Below, piece by piece: positions 22,676 through 35,737 of a DNA stretch of 64,000 nucleotides (positions are counted from its first letter, which is position 1; the number at the start of each line of letters is the position of its first letter). The position numbers were made by a program, and so were the translations under genes. The notes beneath the pieces were generated by a model. The model was not told the DNA's origin and ran no database searches. It saw only the letters and a list, made by a program, of their open reading frames with translations. This stretch comes from Agrypnia vestita (taxonomy: Eukaryota > Arthropoda > Insecta > Trichoptera > Phryganeidae): the NCBI GenBank assembly GCA_016648135.1, contig JADDOH010004206.1, positions 16,147 through 80,146 on the forward strand. The letters run 5' to 3'.

Positions 22676-23554
22676 TTGGTTTAATTTGTAAATTGGTATC
22701 GTGATTTTTTTTATCAATTTTTTGTATTCCCTTTGTAGATATTCATAACTTTGGTATGTTTTTAATACAAAATCTTATAATATATTAGATAATCGTATTC
22801 AACTGTGCCATAAATTAATATGTTAAAAAAAGCATTAATTATGTAGACTCTATTCTCATTTATGTGTAGTTGTAAATATTTTTCATATATGTATAATTGA
22901 ATATTTTCTGTGAATTCTGTTGAATGAAGTAATTTTTCTAATCAGTTTGTAACATACAGACCAAGAACTCACAATGAAAAAAATATTGTTTATACTTGCT
23001 TGTTTATAATTGCTGATATCTTTTGTTGTATTTTGTACGCAGAGTCGAATATCCAACATTGTTATTGACAAACAGATTTCCAATCCCAATAAACCGCTAT
23101 TCATATGTATCCATTTCTGCATTGTACATTTGTGACATTCATGTGCATACAAATTAATAAGTTATTGTATTTTATTTTTAACCAAAATATGTTTATAAAT
23201 TAATTAACAATTTTATATTTAACCATTAATGCCATTGTTCTCAAACTATTATTAAAATATTCATAAAAAATGTTTTTGTTTTACCTTTCATTAGTCTAAG
23301 TATAATACATGCATGCTTGTATGTTTAATTACCATTGTTCTGTACTTCTGACACAAATTTGAATTACATGGACCCGATACATTGAGACTCATGGGTATGG
23401 ATCATTACCTTCATCCTCCGTTACGAATAACTTACGAAGTAAGAAAGAGTAAATAGTTAAGATCTGAAAGTCTCGATAAGTAAAGACCCCAGGTAATTTT
23501 GAATATAGTCATTATTTTTATATCTAGTCTATCAAAATGACAGACTATATATGC

Positions 23555-23804
23555 GTTATAAAAGCAAAGGCTGCAATATCCAAAAAAAATTTGAATGCAG
23601 TCAGAGTGGATTACTAATTCATAATGTATTGATACCATAGATACAATTCGATATCATAGCTTATAAGTTTATAGGAAACATGATTTTGGAAGGGATAGAT
23701 ACATAAAATCTAGAATTCAGAACATTTTAAAGTAATCCTCAGTGACTGCAACCAAAACATATTTTTAAATTTTTGGATATTGCTCCCTTTGCTTTTATAC
23801 CCCA
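23555..23804. mobile_element. fold-back MITE of the AAAGCAAAGGC family
   Basis: Starts TTATAAAAGCAAAGGCTGCA and ends TGCTCCCTTTGCTTTTATA. The arms are about 110 bp with blocks GATTACTAATT and AAAACATGATTTTGGAAGGG. This is the compact form of the element that fills the HAUS6 intron. Confidence 0.75.
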
Positions 23805-26800
23805 CATATTGAAAATATTCTTTCTTTTGCATGAGAAAAAGCTACCATCTGACATTCACAATTAATGGCACACGTCCATAAGGTCTGTGTAATACATATA
23901 TGAAAATAATTCAAAATATTTATATTAAATGAGTGAAAGAGGATGCAAATAAAATTCATTTCTCGTTAACAACTATACTTTATTGGATAAAATAAATATA
24001 ATGTGTATTGAATAAAAAAAATGTACATAAGTCGCCTTGGAATGGTTCAAGCTTCATGTCCATGTATCAATATTAAGAGTACTTTTATTTTGTAAGTCAA
24101 CAATAACAAACAAAAAATAGAGACCTTTTACTCCTACAGATTCAAAAATAGTTGTTTTCTAACATCCATAGTAAAAAGCATTAAAAATTAATAATGAAGC
24201 ACTAAACAAGGAAATTATTTATTTTATATTGAGCAACAAATAAGGAAAACACACTGATTATTCAGTTATCAATAGCAAAGGAAATATCACACAAATATTC
24301 AATACTGATAATTATAGAAACTACTAAATTTACTTTTTTTATAACATTATTATTTTCTGTTATCAAACCCTACACAAATTAAAAAAAATATTGTGTTTTA
24401 TGTTTTTGTCTAACTGTGTTGTCTTTTTACATGCTTTTATTTAACCCTCTTTGTCTGTTTGTTGTGGTGGAATCTTGTAATTGATTTTTCGTCAACTTCC
24501 CGACTAGCTAGAGCTCTGAAACTCGCAACATTTACGCAAAGTGGATGACTATACATTATTAAATCATTTTTGGCATGATTTGGTCATTACTTTGATTAAA
24601 ATTAATAATCGCGTCACTCACAAACAAGAGCTGCTGAAGAACATGCCATTCGAAAATTTGTTTTAAATTTTAAAAAGTGCTTTGTATTTGGATTGTGTTT
24701 GGGTGATGTTAAAAAATCGATTACAAATGTATGCAAAGAAAGTATATAAAAGCATGTCTTTAAAAAAACTAATTATTTACTTGTTAAATATGTGTTTTAA
24801 AAAAAGCAAAAAAAAACTGCATACCTCATTCAAACATGCATTCATTCAATTATGAATAAAATAATTGATTTTTTTTAAATTTCAGCATTGGAATATAAAA
24901 TTGGATATTTTTGTAACATTGGTATGTGATGTAATTTGAAAGCGTTTGTGACAAAGTTTTGCATACCCTAAAGTTTATTCCAATTTTGGTATATAGTTTT
25001 ATAGTTTTAAATCAATTAAAAGTGGTGTTACGTATTTTGGGATTACTATCTAATAGGATTATTTATTATTGAAAAATGTATAATTCCAAAGTGTGAAAAT
25101 AAGACATTGCATTCCCTCAAAGCAGAATTATGATAAGTGTACAATCAGTAAGCCGAACAAAAGCGATTATATTTTCCGTCGCATTAAAATTATACAAAAG
25201 TTGAAAATGAATAAAAAGCTTTTATTCAATTTGGAATAGATAATGCAAAAAACAAACTCTGACTATTTGCATATACATTTATATTCTTAAGCGATACAAC
25301 CCTATTTTCCAACATATTTTCGATAAAAATATCAAAAACAATACACATAGAGTAAATGTGTAATCGATAAGTACTTTCCTCAAAACTGCTATTGATAACT
25401 AAGTAATCAGATTTAATCACAGTTTTTGCATTACCTTACACCCATATAGCACTAATCTATTACACAATGCTAGACATTAAGAAGTGATGTGCCTGCACGT
25501 TGGTCGGAAAGTCATTACTACTTTGAATATGTACTAATGTGATTAATAAAAATAATTATTATATATAACCAACTTGTATTTGCATAACCTGACCTTTTCA
25601 CCTGCAGTTCCATAAATTTTTTTGAAATAAGTATATATTATTACCCCATAAAATTACCCTTTTGACAGTTTTCCACGCAAATTCAATGAATAACAAAATG
25701 ACCCTTTGCCGAAAAAATTAATAAATAATGAAATTGTTTAATTTTGCACTAATAAAGTACTGAGTCCCCCTGCCAAAGTTGTATGAATTTGAAAATTGTT
25801 CAGCGCTACACTCATTTTTAGCATCCAAATCGTTAATGTTTGTACTTAAAAAATAAGTAAAAAAGAGTAATGTTTTTACTTATTTTTTATATTATTAATC
25901 GAAAAAACTATCGAACAGTTGTATTCTGAGAAAATAGAATGCGTTTTTGATCACCATATTGAAAACCAAATGTGTGGTTTAACGAACTGGACCGTACATC
26001 AATGACTTTCTATGCAACCCATTGAATTGATTAATTTTTAACAACGGAGTGCCCGCCTTGAGTTAAGTATTCACATATTGTGGTAAGGGTTGTTGTTATG
26101 TCTTCTATCTTCCTCCACAGCCTTTCCAGGTCCTAGAAGCACCGGTTTCCCGCATGTTCTTCCAATTATCAGCATAATGTCAGCTAGAGAAGGCATGCAG
26201 GGTTGGCGTCCTGCAATAACATGCAACAGAAAAACAAAATGGCTACACAACAAATTATTTAAGGAGTTCCACTACATGAGATGTTGATGAAGATTGAAAT
26301 ATATGCACTCTGTATGGATAGCCTAGTCAAAAATAATATATTAACTAATATTTGAGTAGTTGAATATCAAAACCTACCTAACGCTATAAACAATTTTTTT
26401 GCAAATCAAAGAAAACTATTTTAGAACTTGTTTATAATTTTAATAAGATAAAAAAAAAGGAATTAAAAAAACATTTAAATAGTAAATGTAATTTGTATAT
26501 TTCATGAGTTATTTCAACATTTAAAATGGACATAAATACATTTTGAAACCAGGCAATGGATTTGGGTTGCTTTTGAAATTTAAGCATTTGGAATTAGGTT
26601 GATTATGAAGTTCAAGGAAATAAATATATTCATTGCATAATCAGGGGTGTAGTGAAATAAAGTTCTTAGTAATTTAAGAGTGTAAAATATTATTACAAAA
26701 CAATGAAGATATTCATATTTTATTTGTGAATTTGGATATAGATATATTTTGAAACTTATGCCGATTTTTAACAAGCAATAACTTCAGATTGATATTTGTT

Positions 26801-26932
26801 ATGATAGTTACGTAAAATGTAGGATGGTAGCGAGATCTAAAAAAAAATGGTGATCGGGTAAGTTTTGATACTCAACAACTCCTTTAATAACATGTGATCT
26901 GATATAAAATATTATATTCGTGAACATAATAT
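23805..26932. other. intergenic, no recognisable feature
   Basis: AT-rich. A small hairpin (AAAAAATAAGTAAAAA / TTTTTACTTATTTTTT) lies near 25847-25890. A GC-richer island at about 26090-26255 is discussed as a finding. No gene could be supported. Confidence 0.4.
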
Positions 26933-27371
26933 CTTAGAAATGGTTTATGTGTTATAGGTGTTTTTTTAAAGGTTTAGAACTTTAAAATGAAATAAAAATC
27001 ATGACAATGGCCTTGGTATTTATTGACTTTATTGTATAGATAATTTTATGCCATTAGTGTTTAAATAAAGTGTTTTTTGATGTTCATTTCTGTAATTGGC
27101 AACACTTTTTCTAGTGACAGCCAATATGACAGCTAATTTATGCTCAGTTTGGTTTGCCATTTCATCATGAATTACACCAAAACAATATTGCGCAAATTAA
27201 TTTAAAATATTGTGGTATCGTAATAACATTTAAACACTAATGGCATAAGTTATCCTTCCAACAACATGGCCACAACCACGATATTTATGTGTTTTATTTC
27301 ATTTTAAATTTCTATACCTCTAAAAAAACATCCTATATATTCTCGAAACTAAAGCAAAACCATTTCTAAAA
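26933..27371. mobile_element. long-inverted-repeat element, ~140-bp arms
   Basis: The outer end TTAGAAATGGTTT is mirrored by ACCATTTCTAAA. The arms continue through GGTGTTTTTTTAAAGG, TTTAAAATGAAATAAA and GGCC. The innermost 21 bp, TTATGCCATTAGTGTTTAAA at 27047, is inverted exactly at 27228-27248. The centre is about 160 bp. No coding capacity. Confidence 0.75.
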
Positions 27372-28135
27372 GTAAAAATCACACAACCGGTTTCAAAAAT
27401 ACTTATTTACTGGATTTTCCAATTGCTGTAAGGAACGAAATGGACTTTTCAACATCATTAAAGCCAGAATTTTTCCTTACAATACGAGCACAAGCGATTT
27501 CTTCTACCAATTATTAAAAAAAAAAATAATGTGGGTGATTTCTTGATGCAAATTTTTAAAATAAGTGTCCTAATGCCCTTCCATGTGTTTACACATGAAA
27601 ATACGGAAAGAAACTGATATAAAATGTCAATTTATAGTAGACACCGATTGATAGACATCCGGTATGGATGGTGAAAAAATCCCAAATAAACAATTTCCCG
27701 GTTAATCTAAAGGCAATGAAAAAAGTACCAAAAATATGTGCTCTTATGTAAAGGAGTGACAATAACAACTGGACACAACTAACCTTCATAAGACACTTAA
27801 ACGAACTAAATAATAAACATGTTTAAAGTGATCACTTTTCAGACAAGACGGACAGCTGATGTTTTCGACTCTAAACGTGTGTTTGGCCATTATGAACAAT
27901 GTGGAACATTTTCATTTTAAAATAACTTTTTACAGATTTTCAAATTCATCCCGGATAATCGGCATCCTGGTTTAATCAGATCAGAGTTTGCCTTGTCAGA
28001 AATTTCACTATAAGCTGCTTACAGTAAGATAGGAGATTATTTAAATTTTTTTTTTTTTTAAAAAAAAACAAACTTTGTTTACGTCTATCCTACAATGTAT
28101 TTTTAACCAGTAGACTGCAGTATTACTTGGTAAAT
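27372..28135. other. intergenic, possible pogo-type MITE traces
   Basis: GACATCCGGTATGG near 27653 and CCCGGATAATCGGCATCC near 27952 resemble the ends of pogo/Tigger-type MITEs but are too diverged to delimit. A poly(T)/poly(A) run lies near 28047-28072. Otherwise nothing seen. Confidence 0.35.
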
Positions 28136-28575
28136 ACAGGGTGTCTCATGGCTAGTAGCAAAAACATTACAGGTGGATTCCTGCCTTGATAATGAGTCGA
28201 AAATATTCAAGGAATTATGACCTAATATCAATAGTTATGGAGACATGGAATATCAAAGTTTGGATTTTTTTTCAATATTTCTGACTTATTTTTTTGCAAA
28301 AAGTTCAAATATTATTACAACAACTTATATTGATAATGAAAAATTCATTCGCTTTAATACAAGTCGAATAAAATGATAACAAACTTGCAAAATTTAAAAT
28401 ACATTTTTTTAGAAGGTTTTTATCATTTTATTTGAGTTATATTGAAGTGAATGAATTTTTCATAATTGATATAAGTTACTGAATGTCCAACTTTTTGCAA
28501 AAAAGTCAGAAATATTGAAAAATAAAATCAAACTTTGATATTGCATAACTCCATAACTATTGATATTAGGTCACG
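28136..28575. mobile_element. fold-back MITE, GGGTGTCTCAT family, near-complete
   Basis: Left end ACAGGGTGTCTCATGGCTAG. Then TATGACCTAATATCAATAGT at about 28216 is inverted at about 28555-28575 (ACTATTGATATTAGGTCA). The arms pair over roughly 180 bp, including TATCAAAGTTTG / AAACTTTGATAT and the GAAAAATTCATTC block. The right outermost end is lost at the junction with the hammerhead-bearing sequence. Confidence 0.75.
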
Positions 28576-28765
28576 GTTAATAATACTATGGTGGTAATAA
28601 TAGTAATACATGCTAGTGTAGTGGTTGTCCTGATGAAGAGACGGGTTACGTCTTGAAACCGGTAGACAAAAAAGTAATTTTTAGTGGTTATATACTAACA
28701 TAAAGAACATTTTGTTAAAATGTCTGACCACAAAGTTAATGCTTTAAATAATAATAATATTAAAG
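28576..28765 (+). mobile_element. hammerhead-bearing repeat, copy 1
   Basis: Sequence around the ribozyme (GCTAGTGTAGTGG upstream, AGTGGTTATATACTAACATA and AATGTCTGACCACAAAGTTAATGC downstream) matches the minus strand of 47085-47230. The unit is therefore at least about 190 bp and dispersed. Probably a terminal (pLTR) piece of a Penelope-like element. Confidence 0.65.
28625..28669 (+). ncRNA. hammerhead ribozyme motif (type I, Penelope/retrozyme-like)
   Basis: All conserved core elements are present in order. Stem I is TTGTC (28625-28629) with GACAA (28665-28669). Core 1 is CTGATGA (28630-28636). Stem II is GAGACG / CGTCTT closed by a GGTTA loop (28638-28654). Core 2 is GAAA (28655-28658). 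Stem III is the self-complementary ACC/GGT, followed by the cleavage triplet GTA at 28662-28664. One extra A (28637) sits between core and stem II. A loop-less palindromic stem III implies a dimeric form, as described for hammerheads of Penelope-like elements. A copy at 47153-47194 preserves the fold with a changed stem I base pair. Activity is inferred. Confidence 0.75.
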
Positions 28766-29133
28766 CATTATTATTGGCCTAGCAAGGTTAGGTGGTTAAA
28801 ATACCCACCTTGGGGAAAAAACTGGCGGAAGTTTGGCCTAGCCAACTCCCGCACACATTAGTCTTATTGCACAAACTTTTTGGCCAAATGAAAATACTAA
28901 TAATGACACGACATGCGTAATTTCATGTTCACATCTTATTTTTTCAACAAATAATTTAATGAAATAAATGTACTACTTTTAGTATAGAAAAGAGAATGTT
29001 GAATTTTATCACAACACTTAATATTTTGTAAACTGATATTATTTATTATAAAGATCTCCATTTTAATTTTTAAAAATTCAACACAATTTTGAGAGTTCAA
29101 TATATTTACTATCCAAACCAGGACGATCATTCC

Positions 29134-29171
29134 GGCAGATTATGCCATTATTGATAATGGCATAATCTGCC
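29134..29171. repeat. perfect hairpin, 17-bp stem, 4-nt loop
   Basis: Arm GGCAGATTATGCCATTA, loop TTGA, then the exact complement. There is no similar sequence elsewhere in the window that I could see. It could be a very young inverted duplication or the end of a small element. Confidence 0.85.
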
Positions 29172-29759
29172 AAAATGCCCTTTTTATTTTCTAAGAATAC
29201 ACTGAAGATTTGCTGTGCAAAACATCTCCAATAGGTAGCATGTTTGTGTCAGTTAAATTATATTTACAATTAATTTTGTGCCGTTTTAGTGCATAAAAAA
29301 AGGAAAAAAGATGGTGCTATAAGGTCAAACATGGTTGTGTAATGTTTATATCTGTACCGATACACTGATGATATGAAACATTATAATAAAATTTATTAAA
29401 TGACGTGAGATGTAAATATTTTTTTATTGACAATGGATACGTACTATATTATGTCGTACAAGGTAAGCAGTGATACTTGGGAGATGTATAGCGAAGTCGA
29501 GCAGAGTCAATTCAAGTGAAGTCTCATAAAGAATGTATCCTAATGGAAATGTTTTTTTTTTAATATTATTGGAAAGTTATTTCAAGCAAAGGTATTGGTA
29601 TGCCAGGAAAGAGAAACAAGGTTTTGGGTTGCGGGTTGGGCAAATGTATCAAACCAAGCAGAAACGGATTCAGCTGAGGAATGATTTCAGACTGGGAAGT
29701 GGTGAAAAAGAAATCCAATGTGTAGTAATTTATATATCAGTCATATTTGTTTCATATAA
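29172..29759. other. intergenic, no recognisable feature
   Basis: Contains a 103-codon open frame at 29533-29844 with no recognisable motif, running into the MITE at 29760. I regard it as chance. Confidence 0.4.
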
Positions 29760-30052
29760 AGGGTGCCTCGTAACTAAAAGCAAAAACTTCGGGGGAGCTT
29801 CTTACGCAATTTTAAATAGAAAATATTCTTTACACTTTGGGTGAAATGTCGACAGTTATGAAGATAAGCGACGTCAAAGTTTATCTCTATAATACCAAAC
29901 ACAGAATTTTTTTCAATATTTCTGACTGACAGCTTTGATGTCGCATACCTCTGTAACTGTCTACATTTCACCCAAATTGTAAGGAATATTTTCTATTCAA
30001 AATTGAATAAAGAAGTCTCCCCGAAAGTTTTGCTACTAACTATGAGACACCT
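29760..30052. mobile_element. fold-back MITE, GGGTGTCTCAT family, complete
   Basis: Left AGGGTGCCTCGTAACTAAAA and right TAGTTATGAGACACCT (as complement), with about 120-bp arms including GAAAATATTC, TTTGGGTGAAATGT and ACAGTTA. The centre has the family motif CAATATTTCTGACT. Related copies or arms are at 14745, 16321, 28136, 42425 and 60520. Confidence 0.85.
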
Positions 30053-30291
30053 AAAGAGTGTGTCCACGTTTAACCCTTTAACTGCTGAACAAACAGTATC
30101 TGAGCCGACTGTAATTAATTAAATCTGGTTCATTTTTAACTCGCGATACCTGAACTTTACCAGTGATGACACAAACCAAGCTGCCTAAACTGATGCAAAA
30201 ATATCTGCCCGAAAACTTTTTTTTTTTTAATTCTAATATTTGTGAAGGGTATTACAATCGCCATATTATTTTACTCTATAATATTGCTTGC

Positions 30292-30717
30292 CCAACGTAA
30301 ATTGGCATGCGGCGACTTTGGAACTAAAACTCACCCCGCCCGCACCCAGCGGTAACCCTTCGCCCTGTCATTCAGTTCATTCTCGTATTTGAGTGTGAGC
30401 TGTGACATCTTGAAATCTGAATTATGATGTCCATAACATCCAAAACAATCCGGGGCAAGAACAATTAATTGCCAATGAAGTATTAAAGTTTTGCAAAGCT
30501 GAAAAAGCAAATAATGGACCGATATTTGATAGGTTGACAGATAGAGCGGCCGCCATTACTGGTTTGTTTCTTTAGTGTTTCCGACCAAATTTCTATTAAA
30601 CGCTCCGACACCGGTCACCGGACATTCTGTACATTATGTATTGTGTAATATATTTACACCCTGGCAACTTCTGTTCCGCGACAGGGACGCCCTCCCTAGC
30701 ACGCCAATTTATACTGG
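30292..30717. mobile_element. MITE with CCA...TAAATTGGCRTGC ends, copy 1
   Basis: TAAATTGGCATGC (30298-30310) and GCACGCCAATTTA (30699-30711) are terminal inverted repeats with one mismatch. The interior is unusually GC-rich (ACCCCGCCCGCACCCAGCGG, CGACAGGGACGCCCTCCC). A second copy at 45567-45921 shares the interior block by block. Shared bases left of the TIR (ATTGCTTG) mean the true end may be slightly further out. No coding capacity. Confidence 0.75.
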
Positions 30718-33700
30718 TATGTCTATACTTAATATACTATAAAAAAATTACATCCGAACTTGTGGTATGTTTGTAATATTTTTTTATAAGCAATTTTTAA
30801 GATACATATTTAATTATTATTTTATTAGACAACTTTTAAATAAAAAGTGAAATGGCAGCGTCATGTCTATTTACATACGCGAATTCGGCTTATTTTACCT
30901 GCGTTTATGGGTTTTTAAAGTTTATTCTTTGTTGTATCTCATGAAAAAGTTCTATTTGTCAAGTAACCTCATTTGCCGCGCAAACCATACAAAAAATTAT
31001 TCCAAATGTCGTCTTTGAACCACGCATTAATTGAAATGTTTAAAATGTACAATATGGAATGTTTTAAAAACAGTTTTTCATAAAATTGGGAGCAATTTAA
31101 AAAAAATGGTAATTATATTTTTAATGATTGTTTTTAACAAATGGTTTATCGGATTAAAAAAAGTGTTTGCTACATTGTAGATATTGAATTTATAATTATG
31201 TACATGACCTTCTTTCCTGTCTCGAACAAACATGCGCTGGGGAAAGTCGCACGTCAGTCACAGCGGAGCTCCACGTAAATAGACATCATGCGGCTATTTT
31301 ATTTATTTTTAATTTTATAAAAAAATAATAGTTTAATATGTACCTTAATAAGTGCTATTAAAATAATAATAATTAATCATCTCCTGGTAAAAAAAATCGC
31401 CCAATTTCTACCTAAATTTTATTTTCCCAGGGTGGTGTAATCTCTTAACTATAATAATAAAGGACCTTCAAAGTATGTATACCACGTAAGATGGCCGATG
31501 AAATTGATATAAGTTATTCTTTACTTCTGATAATATTTTAAGCTCTTCAATTATTGTGAAACATACAAATTATTCTACTCGAAAATACCCTATTCCTGAA
31601 CATTGTAGAGAATTTTTTTAAATTTAATTTATAATTGTGTGAAATATAATCAATCTTACTAATAATTTAGTGTGACTGATTATATTTCAAATAATTATCT
31701 CTTCTAATAAATCTTTGGTAAGAGAATAATTCAACACCCTCGTCTATTTCTATGATTAGGACTCAAGACCGGAAATATTCAAATACTACACACTACCACA
31801 CAAAGATATTTAGTAATACAATAGAATGTCTGTAATCTGGGGTGAAATTATAAAAATTATCATTAATATAACATTAACAAACTAAAAGCATACAGCTATC
31901 ACGAAATTGAAATTATAAAATCGGAGTATAAACAATTAAAAATGTTAAAAATTATTGATAAATCAACCTCTAGGTATGCGCAATTTAAATATACAATTTA
32001 ATATGATGCCAACACTTTTGCATCTAAAGTAAACACTGAATTTCAGGGAGCCCAAAGAATAATTTGCAAACACTTTGTTAACAAGGATTTTCAGGTGATG
32101 AAATTCGCATTTGGCAATTTTATTTTGTATGACATCAATAAAATTAAAATACAAAATGTTATATAAAATTTTTAAATTTTCATTGTTTCAGTTCATCTGC
32201 AACTCGGTAAATGTGACCCCAGACAATCGACAAGTCAACAATATAAAGAAATAAAATAGGGATGTGAAATAATGAACTAATATGAAGGTTGCCAGTGAGC
32301 TAATAATTTGCTAACATTACATCTATTTACTGGAAAATAAAACTCAAAATACTAAAAATGTAGAAATCTACCATACGTATAAGATTCATCAAAATGAAAT
32401 AATGAAATTGAAAAAGTAGTACCCAAATCCTCTGTTAAGTTGCGAATTCAAGATTAATAAGCCAACTTCGCAACAACAAAATCAATTATTATTTTTTAAA
32501 TAAAACAAAGTATTTTTATAACACGAAATATGTATAATATTAAGAAACAGGTATATTTTCATCACAGGGAACAGTTGTAGTCAAATTAATACTTATAATA
32601 TATATTAATATATAATACCTAATTTAATATGAACATTGTGTAAATTTTTATTAAATTAAGTACTTTTATGAATTAATGAAATTTTATTACAATAAGAAAA
32701 TATACAGAAATACATAGTCACCAAATATCAATTTACTCACTTAAAAATTATTAAAAATAAATACAATCTGCATATTTTAAATTGTTGAACAAACAAATTT
32801 GGCATCACTGTTAGGTACTTCATGATCTAAATACTTGAAGTAATAAAATTATTGATAAAACCTGTAAGAAATATAACCAATAACAATGGAATGGAATAAG
32901 TGAAAGTATTATTCATTTCAAGGCATTTTATAAAACAAAATAAATAAAAATGTAAGCAAACATTTTGAGAAATCACCAGGACCCAGACGTAGTTGTCATT
33001 TATTTATGGTAATGTATCTATCTAATTGATCTGAACCATCAAGAGTTCGATTATCCAGAGTTCAGATGTTCCATCCCTAGTTGAAGGAAAATCTCTGATC
33101 CAGCACTGGGCAATTTCTTTGACTGGCAAGCCGCATCAAGTATGTATTTATAAGAATGAATCACCATCTTTTACTTGAAAGTACTATGAAGTGGCGAAAA
33201 TCTTACCAATATCATTTCAAACATTTATCCTCCGGCATCGACACTTATATCAAGGGTCATTGGACTTAAGCAGACACTAAATATTAGAAGACCTTGTGCA
33301 GCAAAATATTGCCTGCCATGCCCTCAAACAATCATATGCATGCCCTGAAACATCTGTCAACTTGTGGCCCTCTGTATTTAAGTGAGTGAAATATTCACAA
33401 ATTTTTGTCGAAAGACGTTCAGAATTGAGGAATTTAATATGTTAATTTTTTTTAAACAGTTTACGATTTTAATAGTTCAACACAATTGATATTATGTTAT
33501 AAATGAATTTTCAAAAACCTTTTACCTTTTGATAATTTAATTACATTTTAAAATTAAAAATCTAGCATGTTGTAAATTTTTAACGCTTCAACTATCATCT
33601 TTATTTAAAAGTACTGAGATACAGTATCACAAACGACAATAATACACTAAAGAACTTGATTTAAATTTTGAAATGAGTAACCATTATGAACCTACCGATT

Positions 33701-34960
33701 TGCATAACTTGAATTCAGAAAGGAATCGAAAACACTACATATATGTATTCAATTTTCCTAGTCACCATGCCCCTTCATCCCCATTGACTTTGAATTCAAC
33801 AAATTCGCATCAAATGTCAAATCCTGATATTTCACCCAAAATTAGTTTTACCTACACTTTTTGAGCTGATATAATTAACCAATAAAATTCCCACATTTTC
33901 GACCAAAAATTATAGGAAAAAAATATCTAGTTGATTTCACATCTATCATAAAAATTATAGCCTCAGATGCCATTAGTGTTGTGTAAGAATTAACACACAT
34001 TCACCATTTGATCAACAGATAAATAAGATGAAAATATTACCAAAAAAACTATGTCATTTGTCAATATGAAAGTAATTATTCTGTTCAGAGACCAAATTTT
34101 CTCAGAAATCAAAATATGAATTGATAAATAAAATAAACTTGATTTGACTTGACTACAAATTTCATAAGTTATAAATTGAGTAGTTATTAAGAAAAATACA
34201 ATAGGAACCCCTAAAGGTCAGTCAAGATGTAACGGCATCACATGTAATGGAGATCTGAACACACGGCAGAAAAGATGTCACATATAAAGCTTGTTTTTTA
34301 GCAAAAGGAACATTTATTTTGAGCATCAGTTTCTTAGAAGCACAACAAAAAAATTGCTTAACAATAATCAATGATGCAATTATTTTCACAACAATAAAAA
34401 AGATCAATAATAATTTCTTGATAAATTCTATGCACAAATGGCCTGCCAGAGAATGAAAAACCAACTCTGCGAAGGCAGCAAAAAGTCTTAAAAAAGTATT
34501 TAATTTTTTTTACCTTTCAAATATAAACTATGCAGGTTTTATTTGTATGTTTGGTAGACGAAATACAGAAGATTCAATTGGTTCAGGACGATAATTCAAA
34601 ATTATCTTGAGGAAGTTTTTTTATTTTTTATTAATTGGCATTATGAGCTTGAAATATATGTATTAAATAAACTAAATATAGTATTAGTTAATACCGTAGT
34701 GGCACGTGACACACCAGCATACATTAAAATCAGGTCATAAATTCATTAAATATGTTTTTTAAATTCAATTCAATTAAGAATCTAACATCTTAATTACAGA
34801 ACACTTATTTTCTAGAATTGTTTAAAATTTAACACTAGATTTATTTTACAATAATTTTTTTCTTTGGAAGATATAAAAATATTTTCTAAAATAAGTATAT
34901 GAAGTAGTAATTCTACTGCTACACAATAAATAGATTATTTTATTTTAAGAAGGCAATCTT
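30718..34960. other. intergenic, no recognisable feature
   Basis: Over 4 kb of AT-rich sequence. Short open frames at 31963, 33673 and 34222 have no motif or codon bias. Around 33230-33375 there is a GC-richer patch (TGCCTGCCATGCCCTCAAAC) that may be an old hAT-type repeat, unsupported. Confidence 0.4.
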
Positions 34961-34961
34961 T

Positions 34962-34984
34962 TTAGATATATATATATATATATA
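34962..34984. repeat. (AT)n microsatellite
   Basis: About nine TA units. Confidence 0.9.
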
Positions 34985-35540
34985 GACAAAGATGTTAAAA
35001 CTTCATAAGGAATTAATAATTTGACCAATGGAATAGAATAATAGACTCAATTACTGTAATTGAAAATTAGAAGAATATGAATAAAAATTGAATGATATAG
35101 ATTAGATATAGATCAATAAGATATGGATTAAAACGAAATATTTTTAAGTATAGAGGAAGTCATCTCAAAAAAAACTTTTACTAATACTTAAAACAATACA
35201 CAGACATCCCTCGCTTGAGAAATGATTAAAGAAAAATCAAACACTGAAAAATAACTTCACATTCCACTTAAATGCATAAAAAAATATCTATTCATGGGAA
35301 TAAAATATATAAATTCAACAATACATATTTATAGCAAAGTAGATAGAAGTTTAAAAATATCCGCCTTGACCATAAATTAAAAAATTAAAACATAAATAAA
35401 AATTAATATCGTCCACAATTGAAATAAAAAATATGTCATGACATTGGAGGGATATGGTTCTTTCATCACTGTCTGTGTTCAACATTAACAACAAATGGTA
35501 TATTATTCCTACAAGATTTACACAATTTTATTTATCCATT

Positions 35541-35737
35541 CGTGATTTTTATGTAAACATATATTTTGGAGAAAAAATCGAAATTAATATTATGATATAT
35601 CGACAGAATATGTATTAATGATATATGAAAATGTGAATAATCTGATAAAAATTATATTACGATATAAGTATTTTGATTTTTTCAAAATATATGTTTACGT
35701 AAAAGTCACGCTTCAGTGAACTCACTGCACACCCCTG
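35541..35737. mobile_element. hAT-like MITE, CAGGGG family, degraded
   Basis: TTATGTAAACATATATTTTG near 35550 is inverted at about 35685-35700. The right end reads CTCACTGCACACCCCTG, the complement of the CAGGGGCGTGCAGTGAG start at 40925. The left terminal bases are lost. Confidence 0.55.

Noticed and set aside
29533..29844. 103-codon plus-strand frame
   Set aside because: No domain or codon pattern. It ends inside the MITE at 29760, so it is likely chance.
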